This document shows, piece after piece, positions 25,542-35,107 of a DNA stretch of 64,000 nucleotides; within the stretch, counting starts at the first letter, position 1; each line of letters begins with the position of its first letter. Both the position numbers and the translations under genes were made by a program. Origin of the DNA: Rhodococcoides fascians NBRC 12155 = LMG 3623 (GTDB lineage Bacteria > Actinomycetota > Actinomycetes > Mycobacteriales > Mycobacteriaceae); contig NZ_BCWW01000003.1 in NCBI RefSeq assembly GCF_001894785.1, positions 186,001-250,000 on the forward strand, given 5' to 3'. The notes beneath the pieces are model-generated. The model worked only from the letters and a program-made list of their open reading frames with translations, did no database searches and was not told the DNA's origin.

Positions 25542-26528
25542 TCAGTCCCGGCGGCCGACCACCGGGTTGAGCTCGGAGTTCGCGAGGCCACCGGGCTCGA
25601 TGCCGGGGAGGAATTCGCGCCAGGTGCCGCTGATCAGGGTCGGCGACTCGACGACGCGGGTGCCGTCGGCGAAGTAGGTGGTGGCCAGTGCGCGACGCGG
25701 CTGTGTCGTCCGGTTCGGGCCTGCGGTGTGGAAGCACAGCGCGGAGTGGAACGATACGTCTCCGACGGCGAACGGCTCGGACTCCACCGCAACGTTGCGC
25801 GTGCGGAAGCGCTGGGTGACGGCCTCGTCGTAGGAGGTGCCGACCTTGTCGAATTTGAGGTCTGCGACTTCGCCGAGAACGTCGCGTCCGCGCGCGAACG
25901 ACAGTGGACCCATCGGGCCCGGAATGGCCGACATCGGCATCCAGGCGGTGACGGCGTCGGTGGTCTGCAACGGGAAGTGCTCGGCGTCGTGGTGCCAGGG
26001 TGTGCGTCCGCAGCCAGGTTCCTTGGACAGCGCATTGTCGTGGTACAGCCGAACGCCGGGCACGTCGAGCAGTGCCGCGGCGAGGCCGCCGATCCGCGGT
26101 GACAGCGCCACGGCACGCATCAGGTCGTCGTGGAGCCACATCTGCTCGAGCGCAGTGAACCGGCCCGCAACGTCGTCGCCGTGCTCGGCTCGCAGTAACT
26201 CCTCGAGGCGCTCGGCGAGTCGACGTACGACGGCAGGCGAGAACACCGCGGGCAGCCGCACGAAGGCGTGTCGCGTGAATGCGTCGACGGCAGCCGGGTC
26301 CAGATCGTAGGGCTCGGCGAGTTCGTGCTCGACTTGTTCGTCCGTGGCGGCCTCGACATCCGGCAGTCCAGGGCCATCGACGAGTTCGGCGGGTGCGGCG
26401 TCGTTGGCGGCCAGCGTGACGTACCAGTCCCACCAGTCCTGATCGTTGCCCGCCCAGTCCTGGTCGATACCGCCCTCGCGATTGCGTTCGGGCAGAAGCT
26501 CGTTGGTGGCAGGGTTGTTCAGAGCCAC
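25542..26528 (-). CDS. Phytanoyl-CoA dioxygenase (PhyH) family protein
   Basis: The protein has 328 residues with the Fe(II)/2-oxoglutarate dioxygenase fold. The iron ligands are the histidine and aspartate in WHHDAEHFP and the distal histidine in CFHTAGPNR, followed by an arginine-rich stretch that would bind 2-oxoglutarate. Such enzymes hydroxylate unactivated carbons, also in ectoine and many natural-product pathways. The GTG start at 26528 lies inside the end of the methyltransferase gene (10-base overlap), so the two are translated together. The substrate is unknown. Confidence 0.88.
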   Translation of the reverse strand: MALNNPATNELLPERNREGGIDQDWAGNDQDWWDWYVTLAANDAAPAELVDGPGLPDVEAATDEQVEHELAEPYDLDPAAVDAFTRHAFVRLPAVFSPAVVRRLAERLEELLRAEHGDDVAGRFTALEQMWLHDDLMRAVALSPRIGGLAAALLDVPGVRLYHDNALSKEPGCGRTPWHHDAEHFPLQTTDAVTAWMPMSAIPGPMGPLSFARGRDVLGEVADLKFDKVGTSYDEAVTQRFRTRNVAVESEPFAVGDVSFHSALCFHTAGPNRTTQPRRALATTYFADGTRVVESPTLISGTWREFLPGIEPGGLANSELNPVVGRRD

Positions 26529-27331
26529 AGCAGGGCCGCCTCGTGCGAGAAGGTGTAGGAACCGGACGCGTCGCGGCACGAAGCGAGGTAGTCGCCTAGC
26601 ACGGGGGCCGCCTCCATCTCGTCGAGGGACACGGAGTCGTCGAAGGCGCACCGCTGCAGAAAGCCTTCGGCGACAGCGCGATCGGACGTTCCGGTGGTGT
26701 ACGAGACGCGCTGATCGCGCACGTCCGCGCCCGCGCGGATCAGCGCGTCGCGCACCTGCTCGGCCGTCGTGTACGGCGTTGCTTCGCGTACGCCGGCGCG
26801 GAAGGCATCGTAGAACGCGATGTAGTGGGAGGCTTCCGTAGCCTGCGCGACCAGACCGAGACCACCGGGAGCCAGTGCGGCCACGAATCTTTCGGCTGCG
26901 GCATCCAACTCCGCGGGCGGAAGGGCGTAGAGCGCGTGGGTGGCCCACACGACGTCGTAGCCGACGTGATCTGCGGGCAGATCCTGCAGCGTCATCACCA
27001 GATCGTGCCGGGCGACGAAAGGCGCGGCCAGAGCTCCGCGTGCCTCGGCCACCGAGAATTCGGATGGGTCGAGCAGGTCGTAGGCGACCTCGGGTACCGC
27101 GGACAGGTCGGTGTACCGGCGGAGCGCAGTGGGGAATTTACCGCTGCCGCAAGCCACGTCGAGTAGCGACCAGCCCTCGTGAGCCCGGCCGGCGAGCAGC
27201 GTCGGCCAATCGGCTGCCAACGCCAGCTGGTGATAGTCCTCGGTGGCCAGCGCGTAGAACGCCTCCATACCCGTGCGGCCCGCCTCGCTCCAGTGCTCGA
27301 GACTGCGTTCGGCTGTGTCTCCGCTGCTCAC
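26519..27331 (-). CDS. SAM-dependent methyltransferase
   Basis: The protein has 270 residues of class I methyltransferase type. LLDVACGSGKFPTAL is the SAM-binding motif I; DVVWATHALYALPP and APGGLGLVAQATE follow as motifs IV and V. The start is a GTG at 27331 preceded by AGGAGG. It overlaps the PhyH gene downstream and is divergent from a second, unrelated methyltransferase 63 bases away. The overlap suggests that methylation and hydroxylation act on the same molecule. Confidence 0.85.
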   Translation of the reverse strand: MSSGDTAERSLEHWSEAGRTGMEAFYALATEDYHQLALAADWPTLLAGRAHEGWSLLDVACGSGKFPTALRRYTDLSAVPEVAYDLLDPSEFSVAEARGALAAPFVARHDLVMTLQDLPADHVGYDVVWATHALYALPPAELDAAAERFVAALAPGGLGLVAQATEASHYIAFYDAFRAGVREATPYTTAEQVRDALIRAGADVRDQRVSYTTGTSDRAVAEGFLQRCAFDDSVSLDEMEAAPVLGDYLASCRDASGSYTFSHEAALLWL

Positions 27332-27394
27332 GAGATTCCTCCTAGGAAGCCAACTACGACGCACCGGACGGGGCGTCATGGTTGACTCGGTCCA

Positions 27395-28255
27395 ATGTCC
27401 AACATAGCTCCGAATTCGCCGACCGACACTGCCGTCGTGCTCATCGACGGATTGCGGGCGATGCGGCGCGGGGCCGAGGCGCTGGCGGGCCTGCCGCCCG
27501 AGTCCTACGCCGAGCACCATGCCGCCTTCGAGATGCTCTCCGATCAGCGCGGTCTGATCGTCCAGCACTTCGCAGATCGGCTGGCCGGGATGGGGAACGG
27601 ACCGCTTTCGGTGCTGTCGGTGGGCTGCGGGGACGGTTCGCTCGATGCCAGGCTTGCAGCGGGCCTGGTGCTGCGGGCACCCGGCCGTACGGTCCGGTAC
27701 GTCGGCATCGACCCCTGGATCGGCAGTACCGAGCTCTTCGCCGCCAAGATGGCGGCGCTCGAGGCCGCCGAACTCGACGCCCACGCGTACGTCGCATCGT
27801 TCGACGACGCACCCGTCGACGAGACTTTCGACGTCGTGATGTTCGTGCACTCGATGTACTACGTCGCAGACTTACGAGCAACGCTGCATGCCGCGCTCGC
27901 CCTGCTGCGACCCGGCGGCGAACTGTGGGTGGCGATTGCGCCGACGGCGGCGCTCAACGCACTCGTCGAAGTACTCGCTCCTCCGCTGGAGGGCCATCGG
28001 CAATGGTTCAGCGCAGATATCGAGAAAGCGTTCCTCGACGCCGCGATCGTCCTCGACGACACAGTGACTCTCGATGCGCTGGTCGATCTTTCCGCCGCGA
28101 GCGACGACGTGCTGGACTTCGCGGTGCAAGCCCGGTTGACGCCCGAGCTGCACGAGCCGGTGCGGGCCTACCTCGCGGCGGTATCGGTTCCCGATGCCGT
28201 TGGCGGATTTCGGGTGCCACACCCGGTCGATGTATTCAGAGCGACCCGTCGCTGA
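27395..28255 (+). CDS. SAM-dependent methyltransferase, histamine-N-methyltransferase-like layout
   Basis: The protein has 286 residues. VLSVGCGDGSLDARL is motif I and VRYVGIDPW motif II; DVVMFVHSMYYVADL and LLRPGGELWVAIA follow. The SVGCGDGSLD context and the phenyl-rich substrate region resemble the histamine N-methyltransferase group, but this is only a look-alike judgement. It is divergent from the other methyltransferase/PhyH pair and shares little with that methyltransferase outside the SAM motifs. A specialised-metabolite role is inferred from context. Confidence 0.83.
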   Translation: MSNIAPNSPTDTAVVLIDGLRAMRRGAEALAGLPPESYAEHHAAFEMLSDQRGLIVQHFADRLAGMGNGPLSVLSVGCGDGSLDARLAAGLVLRAPGRTVRYVGIDPWIGSTELFAAKMAALEAAELDAHAYVASFDDAPVDETFDVVMFVHSMYYVADLRATLHAALALLRPGGELWVAIAPTAALNALVEVLAPPLEGHRQWFSADIEKAFLDAAIVLDDTVTLDALVDLSAASDDVLDFAVQARLTPELHEPVRAYLAAVSVPDAVGGFRVPHPVDVFRATRR

Positions 28256-28330
28256 ACGCCTAGACGGCCACTGAACGCCTCGACGCCCCTGGATGCGTTG
28301 ACCTCGCCGATTCGGGAAGGTGGACAGAGG

Positions 28331-29260
28331 TCAGGTCCAGGCCATGCGGGAGCGGTTGTCCCAGTAACTCCGCGGCGACTCGGCGATGCCCAGGTCGGCA
28401 ATGCTCAGGTCGCCGGGCGCGATCACGGCGCGGTCGATGGAGAGCGCAGCGATGTTCTGTTCGAGTTGCGCCACCGTGGCGGCACCGGACAGCACCACAT
28501 CGGCCCACGGTTGCGCGAGGGCGACGGCCAGTGCGAGCGCGTCGCGGCCGACTCCGGCCGAGTCGGCGCGCGCGGCGAGTTCGGAGTTCTCGGCAACGAG
28601 TCGACCGTTCGCCATCGCCTCTTTGACGACGACGAACCAGCCGGCCTGGTGCGCTTCCGCCAGGGCGGGGGCGACGGACGGTTCGAGGGGGTTCCACGTC
28701 GACTGCACCGAGCCGAACACCCCGGTAGCGAGCGCGGCACGCACGACATCGGCCTGGTGCGGCCCGCTGGTGCTGATGCCGATGCGGGTGCCACCGGCTG
28801 CCAGCGCGCGTAGATCGTCGAGCAGGGCTGCGTCGCGAAGGGCAGGGCTGTCCGGGGTGACGCTGTGAATCAGGTAGTGGTCGGGCGTTCCGCCGAGGTC
28901 GCGCACGGTCTGCGGCCACTGTTCGGCCAGGCGTGCGACCGAGTGTTCCTTGACCTCGTGTACCTCCGCGCCCCGCTGGAAGTCGGCGACATAGGCGTAG
29001 CCCCACTTCGACCCGATCACGAGTTCCTCGCGCCGGTTCGGACGGGCAGACAACCAGCTGCCGAGGAACTGCTCGGCCAGACCGTAGGAGCGGGCGACGT
29101 CGAAGTGCCGAATGCCACTGTCCCAGGCGGCGTCCAGTACTGCGTGGCAATGTTGCTCGAGCGCAGCCGGGTCGAACCGCCCGTCCACCGCACGCGAATG
29201 CCCGATGGTCAGGTACTCCGGGCGTCCGAGTGCGGCAAGTCCGAGACCGAGTTGCGTCAT
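28331..29260 (-). CDS. Aldo/keto reductase
   Basis: The protein has 309 residues forming a TIM barrel. The catalytic set is visible: aspartate in HFDVARSYG, tyrosine in the same motif, lysine in GSKWGY and histidine in YLIHSV. The C-terminal region VLSGAATVAQLEQN binds the NADPH phosphate end. Such enzymes reduce carbonyls or act on sugar-like aldehydes. It is convergent with the second methyltransferase and followed on its upstream side by the kinase/aminotransferase fusion, which has its own transcript direction but is read the same way. Confidence 0.9.
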   Translation of the reverse strand: MTQLGLGLAALGRPEYLTIGHSRAVDGRFDPAALEQHCHAVLDAAWDSGIRHFDVARSYGLAEQFLGSWLSARPNRREELVIGSKWGYAYVADFQRGAEVHEVKEHSVARLAEQWPQTVRDLGGTPDHYLIHSVTPDSPALRDAALLDDLRALAAGGTRIGISTSGPHQADVVRAALATGVFGSVQSTWNPLEPSVAPALAEAHQAGWFVVVKEAMANGRLVAENSELAARADSAGVGRDALALAVALAQPWADVVLSGAATVAQLEQNIAALSIDRAVIAPGDLSIADLGIAESPRSYWDNRSRMAWT

Positions 29261-29327
29261 GCCCTGAATACTCTCATCACTGCCGCCCTCGGAGCCTCGC
29301 CGCGAAACCGAGGAGCCGATTTGCCGC

Positions 29328-32213
29328 CTACCAGCCGGTGGTCAGGACTCTGTTCAACGAGTCGACGAAGTAGTCGACCGATTCCTTCGAGACACACAGG
29401 GGCGGTTTGATCTTGAGCACGTTCTGGTGGTCGCCGGTGGGTTGCATGACGACTCCCAGTTCGAGGAGCCGATTGCAAATGGCCTCGGTTTCCTCGGTGG
29501 CGGGCTCGAGGGTGGTGTGGTCGCGGATGAATTCGAGCCCGAGATACAACCCCGAGCCGTGCACCGTGCCCACGATGGGGTGCTCGGTCGCGAGGGCCTG
29601 CAGTCGAGACTTCAGGTGGCCACCGACGACGCGCGCGTTCTGCTGCAACCCCTCTTGTTGGATGACGTCGAGCACGGCGAGACCGATCATCGACGACACC
29701 GGCGATCCGCCCGTGGAGGAGAAGAAGTAGCCACCGGTGCGATAGCGGTCGGCGATCTTTCGGGTCGTGACAACGACGCCGACGGGTTGGCCGGTACCGA
29801 TGGATTTCGCGACCGCGATGACGTCGGGAATCGCCTGCTGCTGCTGAAAGCCCCAGAACCATTCGCCGAGTCGGCCGTAACCGACCTGCACTTCGTCGGA
29901 GATCGCGACGCCACCGTGCTTGCGGACGGCGGCGTAGACCTGCTGGAGGTAGCCGTCGGGAAGTGCGACTCCTCCGGCGTTGCCGTAGTAGGACTCGCAG
30001 ATGAACCCGGCGGGGAGAGTGCCTGCCGCAGCCAGGTCGTCGATGAACTGTACGGCCTCGGGTGCGTACCTCGAGGCGTCGTCACCGCGGTGCTTTCCTC
30101 GGTAGGAGTTCGCGGCATCGACGGTGTGTACCCAGTCCGGCCGGGTGGCAAGGGCATTGGGATTGTCGGCTATCGAGGTCGAGACGGCGTCGCTGGCGAA
30201 GGTCCACCCGTGGTAGGCCTCCTTCATGGCCACGATATCGGTACGTCCGGTCGCGGCCATCGCGATCCGGATGGCGAGATCGGTTGCCTCCGAACCGGAG
30301 TTGACGAAGAACACGGTGTCGAGTTCGTCGGGGAGGGTCGCGGTGATGCGTTCTGCGAATTCCGTGATCGCACGATAGTTGAAGCGCGAGTTGGTGTTCA
30401 GCAGTTGCATCTGCCGATGGGCGGCCGCCACCACCTTCGGGTGGGCATGGCCGACGGACGCGACGTTGTTGACCATGTCGAGGTAGACCCGGCCGTCGAC
30501 ATCGGCCAGGTACTCACGCCACCCCCGCTCGATGCGGGGCGGCTCCGCGTAGTAGTGCTCCTGGACCTCGGCGAGCAGCCGTTCGCGGCGCTCGAGGGTG
30601 TCGTCCTCGGGGGCGACGACGGTAGGGGGCAGCCCGAGTGCCGGCGCTGGGTCACCGGCGAGTACCGACCAACCGTGGGAGTACGAGGGCTCGACGCGCA
30701 GTGGTATCGGCCCCGAGTTCGATCGGGTGAGCTGGACGTCGATCGGTGTACGCGCCGGCAGCACAAGGGTATTCGGTGAGTTCGGTACGCCCACGAAGTG
30801 GACGGCGTCGTCACCGGACGTGACGGTGATGCCGTCGTCGGTGTGCGTGGTGTAGCAGTCTGCAGGTACGTCGAGCGTGGTGTCCTGGGCGAGCCAGATG
30901 GTCAGCGCAGTGGAGATCGTGGCCGGCTCTGTGGGAGTGCGGCTGGGTCCACCGGTGAGTCGAGCAGACCACGCAGGTACCACTGCGGCGGGAGCGCCTG
31001 CATCGAGTGCGGCAAGCGCGGCGGCCGTCAGGGTGTGTCGGTCGAGCCAGCGCCCTTCGTCGTTGACGGTCGACGTGGTGCCCGCGTCGATGGTCACGGC
31101 GTCGGACATACCGGCGACCAACGGTTCGCCCTGCCATGTCGGTCGCGGCCGGGCGTCCAAACCCAGTGCCCGACGGATGGTTTCGGTCATCACGGCGCAG
31201 GGCACCGATGCTGCTTGGGTGAGGATGCGGAACTCGCGATCCAGCGCGGAGTCGGCGTACGAGTTCCCGGCGTCGAGGCGTACCTGCTGACGGCCGCTGA
31301 GTACGAGGACCACTCCGCGCAGGGTGGCCAATGGCCACAGTGCCTCGATCTCGTTCTCGCTCAGCGGACGTGCGGCATGGAAGGCGCGGATGGCGGGCAG
31401 TGCGTCGACCGGCGCGAAGCCGTCGTGGTGCAGCAGCGAGGACAAGGTCACCGCAATTTCGTTGACCGCCCACGATCGACTGACATCGCCGAAGTCGATG
31501 ACGGCGTCGGGGAGCGACCCGGGTGCCGTCGGCGCGAGAACGTTGTCGTCGGTGATGTCGAAGTGACCGAGTTGAAGTGGCAGGTCGGCCGACACCGAAT
31601 GCAACTGGCGCAAGGCCGAGGCGGTGACGTCGGTGATGAAATCGCTGACATCCTGGTCCGGCTCGTCGGGCAACAGCGTCGCGATGACGCGATCGGCATG
31701 GCGCAGATCCCATTGCAGCACCCGGCCCGACGCCGGGTGGTCGACATCGGAGAGTGCAACGCTCACCTTTCCTGCGAGTTCACCCATCCGCGCGGTCGTG
31801 GCGGGGGAGAGATAGTTCGAGCCCATCAGCGTTGTGCCCGAGATGAATTCGATGACCCGGCCGTGGATGCGCCCCTGCGACGAGTTCCACCATGCGGACA
31901 TAGGTCCGCGCGGGCCGACGACCACCTTCGGGGTACGCAGCGTCGGCTCTCGCTCGGCAACGATGCTTGCGGCGAGGTCCTGCAACTCGATCTCGGACTC
32001 GCTGAACACCGGGTTGCTCAGCTTGAGGACGCCGACCGGGGCGCCGCTGTCGATGTCGCGAACCACGAAGTTCTGGTCCTGCTGGCTGCCGAGTTCGGTG
32101 AGGGTGCATGCCAATCCGAAGTTTTCGTCCATCAGCCTACGGACCTCGTCGGACTCGAGGGTCGGCGTCGGTAGCTCGGGCTGGGCGAAAAAGTCGAACA
32201 CGGTGTCAGACAT
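29328..32213 (-). CDS. Fused APH-type kinase and class III PLP enzyme (amino-alcohol kinase/ammoniophospholyase candidate)
   Basis: The protein has 961 residues. Residues 1-340 are an aminoglycoside-phosphotransferase fold with catalytic HFDITDDN (217-224) and metal motif DFGD (240-243). Residues 340-540 form a domain I cannot name. Residues 540-961 are a class III aminotransferase fold with NSGSEAT, aspartate at 773 (SDEVQ) and the PLP lysine at 803 (VAKSIG). In animals an APH-fold hydroxylysine kinase feeds the class III PLP enzyme PHYKPL, and ETNPPL cleaves phosphoethanolamine. The fusion suggests kinase and phospho-lyase steps in one chain. The ATG lies inside the amidohydrolase gene end (8-base overlap). 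Confidence 0.88.
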   Translation of the reverse strand: MSDTVFDFFAQPELPTPTLESDEVRRLMDENFGLACTLTELGSQQDQNFVVRDIDSGAPVGVLKLSNPVFSESEIELQDLAASIVAEREPTLRTPKVVVGPRGPMSAWWNSSQGRIHGRVIEFISGTTLMGSNYLSPATTARMGELAGKVSVALSDVDHPASGRVLQWDLRHADRVIATLLPDEPDQDVSDFITDVTASALRQLHSVSADLPLQLGHFDITDDNVLAPTAPGSLPDAVIDFGDVSRSWAVNEIAVTLSSLLHHDGFAPVDALPAIRAFHAARPLSENEIEALWPLATLRGVVLVLSGRQQVRLDAGNSYADSALDREFRILTQAASVPCAVMTETIRRALGLDARPRPTWQGEPLVAGMSDAVTIDAGTTSTVNDEGRWLDRHTLTAAALAALDAGAPAAVVPAWSARLTGGPSRTPTEPATISTALTIWLAQDTTLDVPADCYTTHTDDGITVTSGDDAVHFVGVPNSPNTLVLPARTPIDVQLTRSNSGPIPLRVEPSYSHGWSVLAGDPAPALGLPPTVVAPEDDTLERRERLLAEVQEHYYAEPPRIERGWREYLADVDGRVYLDMVNNVASVGHAHPKVVAAAHRQMQLLNTNSRFNYRAITEFAERITATLPDELDTVFFVNSGSEATDLAIRIAMAATGRTDIVAMKEAYHGWTFASDAVSTSIADNPNALATRPDWVHTVDAANSYRGKHRGDDASRYAPEAVQFIDDLAAAGTLPAGFICESYYGNAGGVALPDGYLQQVYAAVRKHGGVAISDEVQVGYGRLGEWFWGFQQQQAIPDVIAVAKSIGTGQPVGVVVTTRKIADRYRTGGYFFSSTGGSPVSSMIGLAVLDVIQQEGLQQNARVVGGHLKSRLQALATEHPIVGTVHGSGLYLGLEFIRDHTTLEPATEETEAICNRLLELGVVMQPTGDHQNVLKIKPPLCVSKESVDYFVDSLNRVLTTGW

Positions 32214-33867
32214 GGGTTTCCTCGGTCTCTTTCTCGAACACGGTCTTGCCGCCGACGATGGTGCGCACGACCGACACAGCCAACAGATTGCCTCCGTCGA
32301 GTACGTCACCGTCCAGTACGACGAGGTCGGCGTACATGCCGGGTTGCACTCGACCGACCCGCGAATCGGCATCGAAGGACGCGGCGGAGTCGAATGTCGC
32401 GTGGCGTAGGGCGGCGTCGAGCGGCACCGCGAACTGTGGCTCGTTCGGTGGCAGCGAGTGGTCGGTGGCCGAGCGTCTCGTGGTGGCGATGTACAAATTC
32501 GCCAGCGCTTCGTGGGGCGCGGTCGGGGCATCGGTGCCGAACGCCAGGCGGGCCCCCGCAGCGGTGAACAACGTCCACGGGTAGCCGCGTTCGACGCGGT
32601 CGTCGCCCAACTGGGCGCGCCAGTTCGGTTGGATCGCAGGGTCGGAGTGCACCGGCTGTACCGATGCCGTGATGCCAAGCCGAGCCATTCGGTCGGGTGT
32701 CCGATCGCTGACGATTTCGAGGTGCTCGAGCCGCGGTCGCCGATCCCACGGCGGATTGACGTCGATCATCTCCTCGAGAACATCGAGGGCCATGTCGCTG
32801 GCCAGATCGCCGATGGCATGGATGGCCAGACGCAGGTGTGCAGCATCCGCGGCGACGACGACGGGTAGAAGGGCCTCGGCGCTCCACAGCAGGTCTCCGT
32901 TGGTGCCGTTGGCGTACGGGTAGTTCAACGCTGCGGTACACGCGTCGATCACACCGTCGAGTACTAGCTTGATACCGACGAGCTCGAGCCACGGTGTCGG
33001 GTCGTTCCGCAGCTCGAGAACACGGTTCACCTGGTCCAGATTGCGCTGCGCGTCACCGGTATCGACGACGAGCCAATGTGCCGAGACACGGACCGGTAGC
33101 CGGCCTCCCGAGCGCTGCGCGACACCGCACAGCGCGCGCCAGCCGTCTTCGTCCATCCCCATGTCGACGACCGAGGTGACACCGGCGGCCGCGAACGCGT
33201 CGAGCGCACGCCCTATGTGTCGCTCTCGATCCTGGTTCGAGGTCATCGAAGACAGGTAGGCCCAACCCAATTCGTGCGCGGCGCGCTCGTACAGCATTCC
33301 GGCGGGTGAGCCGTCGGGGAGACGCGAGATTCGACCACCGGCCGGATCCGTTGTCGTCGCGTCGATTCCCATCGCTTCGAGTGCGGCGGTGTTGACCCAG
33401 ATCGAGTGCATGTCGTTGGAGTCGAGGAACACCGGAATGTCCGAGACGACCTCGTCGAGCATGGCTGCGGTGGGTTCACCGTCGATGGCATCGAAGAGCC
33501 ATCCGCGGCCGCGCAGCATGGTCGCCTCGGAGCCGAGGGATTCTCGTGCGTCGACCAGCCGGCGTCGAATCTCCGCGAGATCGCCTGCGTCGGTGAGGGC
33601 TACGCTGCTGAGCCCGGCGCCGAGCCACAACAGGTGTACGTGCGAGTCGACGAATCCGGGGAGGACGAAGCGGCCTTCGAGGTCCTCCGTGACGTCGGCT
33701 GACGCCGCGTGTGTGGTGCCGGGCAGGTGCACCTCGGCGATGTGGTCGCCGTCGATCACCACACGATCGGCCTCGGCCAAGGTACCGTCGGCGACGGCCT
33801 CCAGGGTGCCGGAGGAACTGAGGATCCTGCCGTTCACCAGTGCGGTCCGGGTGGTCGGGGTTGTCAT
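32206..33867 (-). CDS. Amidohydrolase family protein (YtcJ-like)
   Basis: The protein has 553 residues. It has the metal-site start VDSHVHL of the amidohydrolase superfamily, an HAIGD histidine region, HLEIV, and AFGTDAPTAPHEAL with the catalytic aspartate. The N-terminal and C-terminal strands (LVNGRI..., GMYADLVVLDGD) form the composite beta domain usual for this group. It hydrolyses an amide, ester or C-N bond in a still unknown compound. The ATG has AGGAGACATCTCG before it, overlaps the MFS stop (ATGA), and its own end overlaps the kinase/PLP fusion. Confidence 0.9.
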   Translation of the reverse strand: MTTPTTRTALVNGRILSSSGTLEAVADGTLAEADRVVIDGDHIAEVHLPGTTHAASADVTEDLEGRFVLPGFVDSHVHLLWLGAGLSSVALTDAGDLAEIRRRLVDARESLGSEATMLRGRGWLFDAIDGEPTAAMLDEVVSDIPVFLDSNDMHSIWVNTAALEAMGIDATTTDPAGGRISRLPDGSPAGMLYERAAHELGWAYLSSMTSNQDRERHIGRALDAFAAAGVTSVVDMGMDEDGWRALCGVAQRSGGRLPVRVSAHWLVVDTGDAQRNLDQVNRVLELRNDPTPWLELVGIKLVLDGVIDACTAALNYPYANGTNGDLLWSAEALLPVVVAADAAHLRLAIHAIGDLASDMALDVLEEMIDVNPPWDRRPRLEHLEIVSDRTPDRMARLGITASVQPVHSDPAIQPNWRAQLGDDRVERGYPWTLFTAAGARLAFGTDAPTAPHEALANLYIATTRRSATDHSLPPNEPQFAVPLDAALRHATFDSAASFDADSRVGRVQPGMYADLVVLDGDVLDGGNLLAVSVVRTIVGGKTVFEKETEETHV

Positions 33868-35105
33868 CGAGATGTCTCCTGCGGTAGCGAATCCGATTGC
33901 CGTGCTTGTTTTTCTGCCTGTTCGACGCGGGTGGACAATCGTGCGACGAGAACGACCGGTACGACCAACAACCAACTGGCCACGCCTACGACCCAGCCGA
34001 ATGTGCTGTAGCCGAACGACTCCACGAGCCAACCACCGAACGCTGGAGCGAAACTGGTACCCACGAGATACACGCCGAGCGAGGGACCCGAGAATCTGCC
34101 GTTGGCATCCAGTGCGGCCGCGGTGGCGATGAAGAACAGGAAGGCCGCCAGGTACACCGAGTTCCACGCGACGAGGAGCACGCCGTACACCGTGGGATCG
34201 GTGGCGAGGGACGTACCGAGTTTCAGGGCACCACCGACGATCAGTAGGACCGCCATCGGAAGTGCGCGGCCCACCCGGTCGCCGAGGAGGATGAGCACGA
34301 GGGCGGCGAAGAATCCCCCTGCGCTGGATGCGCTGAGAACCACACCGAGTGCTGCGTCGCTCAGCTGCGCATTGTCTGCGCCCATGGTGCCTGCGATCGC
34401 CCAGAGGGAATCCTCGCTGATCGCCCACACCGCGTACATCACCAGCAGGGACACTCCGGCAACTGTGATGCGCCGCGTGCCGACCGAGGCCGGCGGCTCC
34501 ACAGCCCGTCGCACCGGGTCGGGTGAGTCGAGTACGGGTGCGGCGGGCAACCAACCCGACGTCACCAGGAGAACGATCGCCAGAGCCGCGACGAATCCGT
34601 AGACACTGCCCAGGCCGACCCCGACCAGCGGGATCACCGCGAGGACGAGGGTCACGACGGCTCGGTTGACGAGTCCGTTGGCCGCCGACATCCGGTTGGG
34701 ATTGCGCAGTGCCGCCAGAGCTGCACCGCTCGCGGCCAGTGCGCCGCCGGCTCCCGCACCTCCGACGATGACGCCGACGACAGTGACGGTGGCACCGAGC
34801 GGGAACGCAGCGACACCGAATCCGAGTGCGGTCACCACGAGACCGACTCGGGCTACCGCGATCCGCCGCGACCCCTCGGCCAGTCGGGTGACGGCGATAC
34901 AGGCCAGCGCGGTGGCGAGCAGCGAGCCCGTCATGATGGTCCCCGCCTCGGCGACGCTGACGCCGAGGGAGTCCTGGAGTGCGATCACCATGAACGGCAA
35001 CAAGTTTGCGGTCAGCAGGCCGAGTACGGACATACCGAATGTCGACGTCGCTCGTCGAGTGTTCAGTGGAAGCCGGGTGGCGTCGGGCGTCAGTGGAATG
35101 GTCAT
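33864..35105 (-). CDS. MFS transporter
   Basis: The protein has 413 residues with about twelve hydrophobic segments in two halves, starting FGMSVLGLLTANLLPFMVIAL. Between segments 2 and 3 the loop VTRLAEGSRRIAVAR resembles the short MFS signature. It probably moves a small organic molecule with protons, either the amide substrate inward or a product outward. It starts 2 bases behind the amidase stop and overlaps the amidohydrolase start by 4 bases, so it is embedded in the operon. Confidence 0.9.
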   Translation of the reverse strand: MTIPLTPDATRLPLNTRRATSTFGMSVLGLLTANLLPFMVIALQDSLGVSVAEAGTIMTGSLLATALACIAVTRLAEGSRRIAVARVGLVVTALGFGVAAFPLGATVTVVGVIVGGAGAGGALAASGAALAALRNPNRMSAANGLVNRAVVTLVLAVIPLVGVGLGSVYGFVAALAIVLLVTSGWLPAAPVLDSPDPVRRAVEPPASVGTRRITVAGVSLLVMYAVWAISEDSLWAIAGTMGADNAQLSDAALGVVLSASSAGGFFAALVLILLGDRVGRALPMAVLLIVGGALKLGTSLATDPTVYGVLLVAWNSVYLAAFLFFIATAAALDANGRFSGPSLGVYLVGTSFAPAFGGWLVESFGYSTFGWVVGVASWLLVVPVVLVARLSTRVEQAEKQARQSDSLPQETSR

Positions 35106-35107
35106 GA

